Source: JANWKA01 sp035533815
GTDB lineage: Bacteria > Bacteroidota > Bacteroidia > Chitinophagales > Chitinophagaceae
Direction of reading: 5' to 3'
Assembly: GCA_035533815.1 (NCBI GenBank)
Contig: DATLTB010000107.1
Location: forward strand, 1-9,012
DNA: 9,012 bases
Position numbers and translations under genes: made by a program. Below the pieces are notes generated by a model that worked only from the letters and a program-made list of their open reading frames with translations, did no database searches and had not been told where the DNA came from. Below are positions 1-5,793 of this stretch, in pieces; the stretch's first letter is position 1; every line of letters starts with the position of its first letter.

Positions 1-140
1 TCAGCCTGTTTATATTGAATCCTGTTAAGTTGCTTAAAGGCTAGATGGAAAAAGCTGACCAGCAGGGGAAACTGCTCCGCACGCAAAAACTGCAAAGTTT
101 TATCATTTTTGTATAAATAGGCAGCCTTCTCGAAATTCAT
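1..140 (-). CDS. N-terminal fragment of a DUF3375 (JetA-like) protein, running off the left edge
   Basis: An ATG at 140-138 on the minus strand opens a frame of 46 codons that stays open to the window edge. The translation begins MNFEKAAYLYKNDKTL and continues with QFLRAEQFPLLVSFFHLAF, then NRIQYKQA; the next residue must be D or E. This pattern (Y..L......LLR...PL.LSF....F...NR I) is what I recall for the start of DUF3375 proteins, the family of JetA, the kleisin-like subunit of type I Wadjet plasmid-defence complexes (JetABCD). The gene is divergent from holA, with a 176-base shared upstream region and no clear Shine-Dalgarno sequence. The HsdR-N-terminal-domain gene that often sits beside holA in Bacteroidota starts differently, so I do not favour it. 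Only about a tenth of the usual protein is visible, so the family call is tentative; that a gene starts here is more secure. Confidence 0.55.
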   Translation of the reverse strand, partial: MNFEKAAYLYKNDKTLQFLRAEQFPLLVSFFHLAFKQLNRIQYKQA

Positions 141-287
141 ATTGTTAATTGGATTACTTGCGGTGAATTGAAAATTTAACCAACTGCTAATTTATCACTT
201 ATATGGATAAGATCAGTCAGGAGGGAGGATCGTACGGTTTATGGTATAATGTAGATAAAATGTGCAAAGCCAAAACTTTGGGGATGC

Positions 288-295
288 TATATTTG
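288..295 (+). promoter_or_regulatory. Bacteroidota -7 promoter element of holA
   Basis: TATATTTG matches the Bacteroidota primary-sigma -7 consensus TAnnTTTG exactly and lies 21 bases before the holA ATG. That would give a short leader of roughly 10 to 15 bases. I see no convincing TTTG -33 element at the expected distance upstream, so this rests on the -7 box and its position. Confidence 0.45.
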
Positions 296-316
296 TAGGT
301 ATAAATTCTTTCGGTT

Positions 317-1315
317 ATGAGTTATGATTCCATCCTGAAGGATCTGAAGGATAAGAAATATAAACCATTTTATTGGCTGGAGGGGGAGGAGGATTTTTAT
401 ATTGACCGCATGGCTGCCCACTTGGAAGCCGATATCCTGACAGAAGTGGAAAAACAGTTCAATCTGATCGTATTCTATGGCAAGGATGCTGATTGGGTGG
501 CGGTGATCAATGCATGCAGGAGATATCCCATGTTTGCCGAAAGACAGGTGGTCATGCTGAAGGAAGCTCAAACGATGAAGGACCTGGAAAAACTGGAACC
601 TTATTTTGAACATCCGCTGTCATCCACCCTGCTGGTGGTGACCCATAAATGGGGAAAATTGGACGGCCGCATCCGCCTGGCAAAACTAGTGAAGGAAAAG
701 GGGGATTTACTTTCCACCCGGAAGCTCCCCGACCGGGACATACCCGTATGGGTGGAGCAGTATATGGCTGAAAAGGGCAACAGTATTTCGGGGAAGGCCA
801 TTATTCTGCTGGTGGACCATATCGGCAATGAGCTATCCCGCATCGCCGGGGAGCTGGATAAACTCTTGCTCAATATCCCTGCAGGGAAACTGGTGGATGA
901 ACAGGATGTGGAGACTTATGTCGGGATCAGCAAAGAGTATAATGTTTTTGAATTGCAAAAGGCGCTTGGAAGCCGGGATATGGGTAAAGCCATCCGGATC
1001 ATCAGTTATTTCCAGGCCAATCCCCGCGCAGAACCACCTCAGAAGATATTGCCCGTGCTATATGCCTTCTTTAATAAAGTTTACCTTTTCCAGCATGTCC
1101 GGGCCAGGGGGGAAAAGGAACAGGCTGCAGAGCTGGGGATAAATCCATTTTTCATCAGGGATTATGCTGTCGCAGCCAGGAATTATGGCAAGTCGGGCAC
1201 CGAAAAGGCCTTGCTGCTGCTTCATGAATATAACCTGCGCAATATCGGGATTGGCAATGATACCCGTCCGGAGGAGCTGATGAAAGAAATGGTTTTTAGA
1301 ATGGTGCAGTCTTAA
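317..1315 (+). CDS. holA: DNA polymerase III subunit delta (HolA)
   Basis: HolA is the clamp-loader subunit that binds and opens the beta sliding clamp so it can be placed on primed DNA at the replication fork. The 332-residue length is normal for the family. The N-terminal domain carries the typical PFYWLEGEEDFYIDR stretch (residues 17-31) and then RYPMFAERQVVMLKEAQ, where the family usually reads PF...R.V.vk.a. The middle shows IGNELSRIAGELDKLLL, the helix characteristic of delta domain II, followed by a helical C-terminal collar region around YNVFELQKALGSRD. The start is the ATG at 317, just behind a -7 promoter box, with no Shine-Dalgarno sequence. It ends in TAA only 4 bases from the convergent ribF stop, leaving no room for an intergenic terminator. 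It appears to be a single-gene unit, divergent from the JetA-like gene. Confidence 0.93.
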   Translation: MSYDSILKDLKDKKYKPFYWLEGEEDFYIDRMAAHLEADILTEVEKQFNLIVFYGKDADWVAVINACRRYPMFAERQVVMLKEAQTMKDLEKLEPYFEHPLSSTLLVVTHKWGKLDGRIRLAKLVKEKGDLLSTRKLPDRDIPVWVEQYMAEKGNSISGKAIILLVDHIGNELSRIAGELDKLLLNIPAGKLVDEQDVETYVGISKEYNVFELQKALGSRDMGKAIRIISYFQANPRAEPPQKILPVLYAFFNKVYLFQHVRARGEKEQAAELGINPFFIRDYAVAARNYGKSGTEKALLLLHEYNLRNIGIGNDTRPEELMKEMVFRMVQS

Positions 1316-1319
1316 GTCA

Positions 1320-2288
1320 TTATTGCTGAAAACGGTAATCTTTCCTTTCCAGGATTAACTGCAGGGCTTTCTCCTTATCCTTGTTCATCTGCTTTTTCAA
1401 CGCTTCGGCCGAATCAAAACGGATTTGTGATCGCAGAAAGTCAAGCAGGATAATCCGGATTTCTCTGCCATATATATCCTTATCCCAGTCAAAGAGGAAC
1501 ACTTCGATCTGCCGGCTCATCCCCGAGAAAGTTGGTCTGTTGCCGATGCTCAGCAGACCAGTGGCATTTTCTTCCTGGTCCTTGTCTGGTAATATCAGTA
1601 TCCGGGAGAGGTAAACTCCGTCTGCAGGAATGAGTTTGGCTGGATTTTCCGGTTCCAGGTTAGCCGTAGGGTAACCTAAGGTCCGTCCGATTTGTTTTCC
1701 CCGGATCACCTGGCCGGAAAAAAAGTAGGGGTAACCGAGTAACTCCGCGGCGAGATCTAGCTTCGCCTCCAGTAAATACTGCCTGATCCTGGTAGAGCTG
1801 ACGGCAATGTGGTGTATGACCTGCCTGGGTATTTCCACCACATTAAACCCATATAATGGACCGGATTGCAGCAGCAGGTTTATATTTCCCTTGCGGTGGT
1901 GCCCAAACCGGTGATCATAGCCGATGATGACCGTGAAAGGATGAAAATACCGGACCAGGAAATCACGGATGAATTCCTGGGGGCTTAACCGGGAAAATTC
2001 CAGGGTGAAAGGGACGATCACCAGGTGTCCGATTCCCTGAGTTTGCAACAATTGAATTTTTTCCGGTAAAGTGTTAAGCAGCAAGGGCATATGCGCTCCG
2101 GAATCCAGGATTTCCCGGGGATGGGGATCAAAGGTGATGATCACGGTATCTCCATTGCACGCTGCTGCTGCAGCTTTCATTTGTTGCAGGATCTGCAGAT
2201 GACCCAGGTGCACCCCATCAAAAGTTCCAATGGTCACCACGGCATTTTGAAAGGCGGGTAAATTTTCCAGATGGCGATAAACCTGCAT
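1320..2288 (-). CDS. ribF: Bifunctional riboflavin kinase / FAD synthetase (RibF)
   Basis: RibF phosphorylates riboflavin to FMN and then adenylylates FMN to FAD in the cytoplasm, supplying all flavoenzymes. The 322 residues show both domains. The N-terminal nucleotidyltransferase has GTFDGVHLGH (21-30), the HxGH-type nucleotide-binding motif, then TFDPHPRE (52-59), IIGYDHRFGHHRKGN (121-135) and SSTRIRQYL (164-172). The C-terminal riboflavin kinase has RGKQIGRTLGYPTANL (196-211), GNRPTF (249-254) and IEVFLFDWDKDIYG (261-274). No key residue is obviously missing. The ATG at 2288 lies about 25 bases behind a TAGTTTTG promoter box on the same strand. The gene is convergent with holA and divergent from the SatP gene, so it is probably transcribed alone. 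Confidence 0.94.
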   Translation of the reverse strand: MQVYRHLENLPAFQNAVVTIGTFDGVHLGHLQILQQMKAAAAACNGDTVIITFDPHPREILDSGAHMPLLLNTLPEKIQLLQTQGIGHLVIVPFTLEFSRLSPQEFIRDFLVRYFHPFTVIIGYDHRFGHHRKGNINLLLQSGPLYGFNVVEIPRQVIHHIAVSSTRIRQYLLEAKLDLAAELLGYPYFFSGQVIRGKQIGRTLGYPTANLEPENPAKLIPADGVYLSRILILPDKDQEENATGLLSIGNRPTFSGMSRQIEVFLFDWDKDIYGREIRIILLDFLRSQIRFDSAEALKKQMNKDKEKALQLILERKDYRFQQ

Positions 2289-2313
2289 AAAGTCAAAAAA
2301 GGATGTAGGGCAG

Positions 2314-2321
2314 CAAAACTA
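2314..2321 (-). promoter_or_regulatory. Bacteroidota -7 promoter element of ribF
   Basis: Read on the minus strand this is TAGTTTTG, an exact TAnnTTTG match. It lies 25 bases before the ribF ATG, implying a leader of roughly 15 to 20 bases. No clear -33 TTTG is visible at the usual spacing. Confidence 0.45.
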
Positions 2322-2405
2322 ATGGATTGTCCGGATTTGACATGACCAGCCTGAATAAGCCCCAATTTCAGTCATTAAAAAAGAAGTAAAATTGTTTTAT
2401 CTTGA

Positions 2406-2442
2406 CCGGGAAATGGCCTGGTAAAACCACCAGTTTCCCCGG
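2406..2442. repeat. Imperfect inverted repeat in the satP leader region
   Basis: The outer arms are CCGGGAAA (2406-2413) and TTTCCCCGG (2434-2442), which pair with one bulged C. The inner arms CTGGT (2418-2422) and ACCAG (2429-2433) pair around a 6-base loop. A TGGC bulge (2414-2417) separates the two helices on the left side. The structure ends 57 bases before the SatP ATG and has no T-run behind it on either strand, so it fits an operator or a leader hairpin better than an intrinsic terminator. Function is unknown. Confidence 0.4.
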
Positions 2443-2499
2443 CTAATTAATCCATTGATTTTCACCTGGCCTCCTGGTCTGGTAAACATTTCATCGCAT

Positions 2500-3102
2500 A
2501 TGGAACCACATAGTGATATCATCATCAGGGAGCCTGCTGCCAACCCTTCCCCACTTGGACTTTTAGGCTTTGGAATGACCACGGTATTGCTCAATCTCAG
2601 CAATACCGGCATTTTCCCCATGAATGCTATGATACTGGCAATGGGGATTTGCTTTGGGGGGCTGGCCCAGATCATGGCCGGTATCCTGGAATTCAGGAAG
2701 AATAACACTTTTGGCCTGACTGCATTTATTTCCTACGGGTTTTTCTGGCTGAGCCTGGTAGCGCTGATCATCCTGCCTAAATTGGGGTGGGGGGAAGCGG
2801 TCAATCCGGCAGGTATGGCCAGCTATCTGATCTGCTGGGGGGTTTTTACAGCGATACTTTGGGTGGTTTCTTTCCGGATCAGCGTGGCCGTCCAGGTAGT
2901 TTTTGCTACCCTTACCCTGCTCTTTGCGTTGCTGGCCGGGGCTGAACTGACCGGAAGAAGCATCATCCGGGAAACAGCGGGAGTGGAAGGCATAGTCTGT
3001 GGCTGTTCTGCTATATATGCAGGATCGGCGACCCTGCTGAATGAAGTTTGGGGAAAGACCATTTTGCCCATGGGGCATTACCGGATCCGCGGAAACTCCT
3101 GA
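2500..3102 (+). CDS. satP: Acetate/succinate transporter, GPR1/FUN34/YaaH (SatP) family
   Basis: Proteins of this inner-membrane family carry acetate and succinate, probably with protons, into or out of the cell. The family signature appears as NPSPLGLLGFGM near the N-terminus (residues 15-26 of this start). It is followed by about six hydrophobic segments, among them MILAMGICFGGLAQIMAGILEF, AFISYGFFWLSLVALIIL, YLICWGVFTAILWVVSF and VVFATLTLLFALLAGAEL. The short polar loop FRKNNTFG after the second membrane segment is also typical. I chose the ATG at 2500, giving 200 residues, close to the roughly 190 of characterised members. The frame also runs back to a TTG at 2455, but that adds a 15-residue stretch unlike the family. 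The gene has its own leader with an inverted repeat, and purM follows after a short gap on the same strand. Substrate choice cannot be read from the sequence. Confidence 0.88.
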   Translation: MEPHSDIIIREPAANPSPLGLLGFGMTTVLLNLSNTGIFPMNAMILAMGICFGGLAQIMAGILEFRKNNTFGLTAFISYGFFWLSLVALIILPKLGWGEAVNPAGMASYLICWGVFTAILWVVSFRISVAVQVVFATLTLLFALLAGAELTGRSIIRETAGVEGIVCGCSAIYAGSATLLNEVWGKTILPMGHYRIRGNS

Positions 3103-3120
3103 ACCTCCTTGAATAATGGT

Positions 3121-3128
3121 TAGTTTTG
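3121..3128 (+). promoter_or_regulatory. Bacteroidota -7 promoter element of purM
   Basis: TAGTTTTG is an exact TAnnTTTG match in the 44-base gap between satP and purM. It implies that purM has its own start of transcription near 3134. Its last three bases are the TTG at 3126-3128 that a long reading of purM would use as a start codon, which argues against that start. Confidence 0.45.
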
Positions 3129-3146
3129 CCACCTAAACGGGTTTAT

Positions 3147-4328
3147 TTGGAAAACGACAGGTATGCCATGCGGGGGGTTTCCTCCGGGAAAGAAGAGGTC
3201 CATCAAGCCACCCGTAACTTAGATAAAGGGGTATTCCCCACCGCTTTTTGTAGGATCTACCCGGATTACCTGGGAGGAAGCCCGGAATATGTGAACATCA
3301 TGCATGCCGATGGGGCTGGAACCAAATCTGCACTCGCCTACCTGTATTGGAAAGAAACCGGGGACCTATCAGTATGGAGAGGAATTGCCCAGGATGCCAT
3401 CGTCATGAACCTGGATGATCTCATTTGCACCGGTGCGGTGGATGAATTCCTGTTCACCTCCACCATTGGGAGGAATAAAAATGGCATTCCCGGGGAAGTG
3501 ATCACTGAAATCATCAGGGGCACGGAAGTTTTCTTTGACAAGATGAGGGAGTTCGGGATCCAGATCCATTATATGGGGGGGGAAACAGCGGACTTGGGAG
3601 ACCTGGTCAGGACCGTGATCGTGGACGGCAATCTGGCCTGCAGGATGCCTTTAAAGCAGGTCATCACCAATGAGGGAATCAGGGTTGGGGACCTGATTGT
3701 CGGGTTGGCCTCCTCCGGAATGACCAGTTATGAAACGGAATATAACAGCGGAATAGGAAGTAACGGGCTGACCTCTGCCAGGCATGACTTGCTGGACCAT
3801 GAATACGCCGTTAAGTACCCGGAGACCCTGGATCCGGGGATGGAGGGAAAATGGGCTTATTCGGGCAAATACCGGCTGACTGACCCCTCCGGAACCCCGG
3901 CGAATATTGGCAAGCTATTATTGTCCCCGACCCGCAGTTATGCTCCGGTCATCCGGACCATCCTGGATGGTAACCCGGGCGAGATCCATGGCATGGTCCA
4001 CTGCAGCGGAGGTGGCCAGACCAAGTGCCTGCATTATATTCCGGAAGGGGTATCCATTGTCAAGGATAGTCTGTTTCCTATACCACCGGTGTTCCGGCTC
4101 ATACAGGAATCTTCCCAGGTGTCATGGCGGGAAATGTACCAGGTATTCAATATGGGCCACCGGCTGGAATTATTTACCCATCCAGCATTTGCCGCGCATA
4201 TTATCACGGTATCGCAGCGTTTTGGACTGGAAGCGCAGATCATCGGAAGGGTGGTTTCCCGTCAGGACACCCGTCTGTTGATCCTGGGGCCGGAAGGGGA
4301 ATACCCATTTCCTGACCTGCCGGCCTAA
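3147..4328 (+). CDS. purM: Phosphoribosylformylglycinamidine cyclo-ligase-type protein (AIR synthase, PurM family)
   Basis: PurM converts FGAM and ATP to aminoimidazole ribonucleotide in purine synthesis. This is the long Bacteroidota version, about 393 residues against about 345 in E. coli. Counted from the chosen start, the ATP- and substrate-binding segments are DGAGTKSALA (55-64), DLSVWRGIAQDAIVMNLDDL (73-92), GGETADLGDLVR (144-155) and SNGLTSARHD (205-214). The second PurM-like domain has HGMVHCSGGGQTKCL (281-295), PIPPVFRLIQE (311-321) and EMYQVFNMGHRLEL (329-342), parallel to the GGG and FNMG motifs of classical PurM. Relatives usually begin with a few residues before RYxxRGVS. That fits the TTG at 3147 (MENDRYAMRGVSS) better than the TTG at 3126, which overlaps a promoter box; an ATG at 3168 is a third option. 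The frame is intact. AIR synthase activity is inferred from homology. Confidence 0.85.
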   Translation: MENDRYAMRGVSSGKEEVHQATRNLDKGVFPTAFCRIYPDYLGGSPEYVNIMHADGAGTKSALAYLYWKETGDLSVWRGIAQDAIVMNLDDLICTGAVDEFLFTSTIGRNKNGIPGEVITEIIRGTEVFFDKMREFGIQIHYMGGETADLGDLVRTVIVDGNLACRMPLKQVITNEGIRVGDLIVGLASSGMTSYETEYNSGIGSNGLTSARHDLLDHEYAVKYPETLDPGMEGKWAYSGKYRLTDPSGTPANIGKLLLSPTRSYAPVIRTILDGNPGEIHGMVHCSGGGQTKCLHYIPEGVSIVKDSLFPIPPVFRLIQESSQVSWREMYQVFNMGHRLELFTHPAFAAHIITVSQRFGLEAQIIGRVVSRQDTRLLILGPEGEYPFPDLPA

Positions 4329-4340
4329 CCCGGACGGGTT
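4327..4340. terminator. Short symmetric hairpin between convergent purM and the DUF190 gene
   Basis: AACCC (4327-4331) and GGGTT (4336-4340) form a perfect 5-bp stem around GGAC. It fills the 11-base gap and takes in part of both stop codons. The symmetry would let it act on both strands, but there is no clear T-run on either side, so a terminator role is only a possibility. Confidence 0.25.
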
Positions 4341-4693
4341 CAGGCTTTCCGGCGATGCTTATAATAGAGCACACCCGCTTTTTCAACGGTGATCAAACCA
4401 CCGCGTCCCGCTTTCTCCATCATTTCATTGACAATGATGACGAACCCATTGATCTTTTCTTCCAAATCCACGATTTCCACGATCACGGGCAGGTCTGTAG
4501 AGACATCAATGAATTTTGCCGTATGCACCACCGTGCTGGCCCCAAAGGACATGATGCCGCGGATCACGGTGCATCCGGCCATTCCGCTGCGGCGGGCCGC
4601 AAATAATATCGCCTCGTATAAAGGCTGATGCCCCGTTTTGTCAGACTCTCCGATGAAAATGCGAAGTAATCTGGAATCACTATTCAATTCCAT
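4340..4693 (-). CDS. DUF190 domain-containing protein
   Basis: A 117-residue cytoplasmic protein covering the whole DUF190 family, which has a PII-like alpha/beta fold and no established reaction. The diagnostic segments are LRIFIGESDK (10-19), PLYEAILFAARRSGMAGCTV (24-43), RGIMSFGAS (45-53), VHTAKFI (56-62), STDLPVIVEIVDLEEKI (65-81) and, near the end, GGLITVEKAGVLYY (98-111). In many genomes members sit beside crcB fluoride-channel genes. No crcB is visible here, so that link cannot be used. The ATG at 4693 is the natural family start, with no Shine-Dalgarno sequence. The gene is transcribed alone, converging on purM. The short basic tail (KHRRKA) is a minor difference. Family assignment is secure; function is unknown. 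Confidence 0.9.
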   Translation of the reverse strand: MELNSDSRLLRIFIGESDKTGHQPLYEAILFAARRSGMAGCTVIRGIMSFGASTVVHTAKFIDVSTDLPVIVEIVDLEEKINGFVIIVNEMMEKAGRGGLITVEKAGVLYYKHRRKA

Positions 4694-4943
4694 AACCCGA
4701 ATGATTGCCTGTGGATAATCTGGTTTATAAACTTTTTTCCCATCCCCTAACCGGAAAAAGATCTAAGGGAAGGACTGCACAGCCGGCTTATACGCGCTTT
4801 TAATCTTACATGAAAATTAGTACAGTTCTGGTAAATTAAGCAAAAAGCTCCTGAGCTCCTTATTTTCTTTCCGGTGTTTGATGACTGGGGGGACAGTTAT
4901 ACTCCCGGAGAGGCGGATGAACAGCAAATCATGGGGAGTTAAA
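4694..4943. other. Intergenic region between the DUF190 gene and ftsE
   Basis: About 250 bases, divergently placed between DUF190 (minus) and ftsE (plus), before the palindrome. Apart from the DnaA-box match and the small palindrome GTTTATAAAC I see no RNA gene and no convincing coding sequence. A 30-codon frame (4881-4973) and a minus-strand frame that begins inside ftsE both cross it, but neither has family likeness or a start signal. Confidence 0.5.
4710..4718 (-). promoter_or_regulatory. Perfect DnaA-box sequence upstream of the DUF190 gene
   Basis: On the minus strand this reads TTATCCACA, the strict DnaA 9-mer, ending 16 bases before the DUF190 ATG. A 10-bp palindrome, GTTTATAAAC (4723-4732), lies next to it. 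I find no second box nearby, so this is not an origin; it may be a lone regulatory site or chance. Confidence 0.25.
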
Positions 4944-4967
4944 AATTCCGGGAAGCTTCCCGGAATT
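4944..4967. promoter_or_regulatory. Perfect 24-bp palindrome, likely operator of ftsE
   Basis: The half site AATTCCGGGAAG is followed at once by its exact reverse complement CTTCCCGGAATT. Inside are two TTCCnGGAA elements (4946-4954 and 4957-4965) whose centres are 11 bp apart, close to one helical turn. It ends 3 bases before a promoter-like box (4971-4978) and 23 bases before the ftsE ATG. That suits a site for a dimeric or paired regulator, or a hairpin of 10 bp with an AGCT loop. On the minus strand the hairpin is followed by TTT, but no minus-strand gene ends here for it to terminate. Confidence 0.5.
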
Positions 4968-4970
4968 GTG

Positions 4971-4978
4971 TAATTTCG
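4971..4978 (+). promoter_or_regulatory. Possible -7 promoter element of ftsE
   Basis: TAATTTCG differs from TAnnTTTG at one position and lies 12 bases before the first ftsE ATG. If it is used, transcription would begin near 4984 and the leader would be very short, which slightly favours the second ATG at 5000 as start codon. Confidence 0.3.
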
Positions 4979-4990
4979 GTTACTTAAAAT

Positions 4991-5692
4991 ATGGAGCTGA
5001 TGGCTGAAACGCCGATTGCTGAACTGAAGAAAGTCAATATTTACCAAAGTAATGCCCTGATCCTTGGTAATGTGAACCTGTCCGTGATGAAAGGGGAATT
5101 TGTGTACCTGATCGGAAAAACCGGAACCGGAAAATCAAGCCTGCTTAAGACTATCTATGGAGATCTGCCGCTACGGGAAGGGGAGGGACAGGTAGTCGGT
5201 TTCGATTTGAAAAAAATCACCTGGAAAACCGTACCCTACCTGAGACGCAACCTGGGAGTGGTTTTTCAGGACTTCCAGCTGCTCACTGACAGGAATGTTT
5301 ATGGTAACCTGAGGTTTGTGCTGAAATCCACCGGTTGGAAAGATAACATGCTTATCGAGGAAAAGATCAACGACGTATTGGATAAAGTGGGATTGAAGAC
5401 CAAGGGGTTTAAAATGCCCTTTGAACTTTCCGGAGGTGAACAACAGCGGGTTGATATCGCCAGGGCTTTGCTCAATTCCCCAAAGCTGATCCTGGCCGAT
5501 GAGCCGACCGGTAATCTGGATCCCGAAACATCCGATGATATCATGCAACTGCTTTTCCAGATCACTAGGGATTATGGTTCTTCCATCATCATGGCTACCC
5601 ATGATTATATTGTCCTGCAAAAATTTCCTTCCAGGGTATTGCGCACCGAACATGGCAAGGTAACCGACAATGCCACGGTAACTTTTAATTGA
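4991..5692 (+). CDS. ftsE: Cell division ATP-binding protein FtsE (ABC-type ATPase)
   Basis: FtsE is the ATPase partner of the membrane protein FtsX; together they couple cell division to activation of peptidoglycan hydrolases. All ABC ATPase motifs are intact in the 233 residues: Walker A GKTGTGKSS (42-50), Q-loop glutamine in VVFQDFQLL (Q93), signature LSGGEQQR (146-153), Walker B LILADEPTGNLD (166-177) and the switch histidine in MATHDY (H204). The segment RRNLGVVFQDFQLLTDRNVYGNL is characteristic of FtsE rather than of general LolD or MacB ATPases. No ftsX follows; the next gene is convergent, in keeping with the separated ftsE and ftsX loci usual in Bacteroidota. The start could be the ATG at 4991 or the one at 5000 (MAETPIAELKKV), which looks more like relatives. 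A 24-bp palindrome lies directly upstream. Confidence 0.88.
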   Translation: MELMAETPIAELKKVNIYQSNALILGNVNLSVMKGEFVYLIGKTGTGKSSLLKTIYGDLPLREGEGQVVGFDLKKITWKTVPYLRRNLGVVFQDFQLLTDRNVYGNLRFVLKSTGWKDNMLIEEKINDVLDKVGLKTKGFKMPFELSGGEQQRVDIARALLNSPKLILADEPTGNLDPETSDDIMQLLFQITRDYGSSIIMATHDYIVLQKFPSRVLRTEHGKVTDNATVTFN

Positions 5693-5721
5693 ATTTCAAC
5701 TGGGTTCAAGGATTATTTTTC

Positions 5722-5749
5722 CCAGGGAGCAAGTCCCGGTTTATTCTTT
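5722..5749 (+). terminator. Weak possible terminator after ftsE
   Basis: CC-A-GGGA (5722-5728) can pair with TCCCGG (5734-5739) around GCAAG, with one bulged A, and is followed by TTTATTCTTT. It begins 29 bases after the ftsE stop, in the gap between ftsE and the convergent glycosyltransferase gene. The stem is short, so this is tentative. Confidence 0.3.
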
Positions 5750-5793
5750 CAATCAGCCAAGCCCGGTTCCAAAAGGCCAAGCCAGGACCTTTG

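Noticed and set aside
1..140. The left-edge fragment as an HsdR N-terminal-domain protein, a frequent holA neighbour
   Set aside because: The visible N-terminal sequence has the LLR..PL.LSF pattern of DUF3375 and not the usual start of the HsdR-like proteins.
245..250. TATAAT as an E. coli-type -10 box upstream of holA
   Set aside because: No matching TTGACA at the right distance, and the Bacteroidota -7 box at 288-295 is better placed and fits the phylum.
2563..3132. 189-codon minus-strand frame opposite satP
   Set aside because: It is antisense to a clear membrane transporter gene, is rich in Gln/Pro/Arg as expected of a shadow frame, and has no family likeness.
4944..4967. The palindrome as an intrinsic terminator
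   Set aside because: On the plus strand no T-run follows it. On the minus strand a short T-run follows, but no minus-strand gene ends just before it.
4881..4973. 30-codon plus-strand frame upstream of ftsE (MTGGTVILPERR...), a possible leader peptide
   Set aside because: No Shine-Dalgarno sequence or promoter box at a fitting distance, no likeness to known leaders, and its second half is just the translated palindrome.
4817..5047. Minus-strand frame of 76 codons crossing the ftsE upstream region
   Set aside because: It begins inside ftsE on the opposite strand, crosses the palindrome, has no recognisable family and no start signal.
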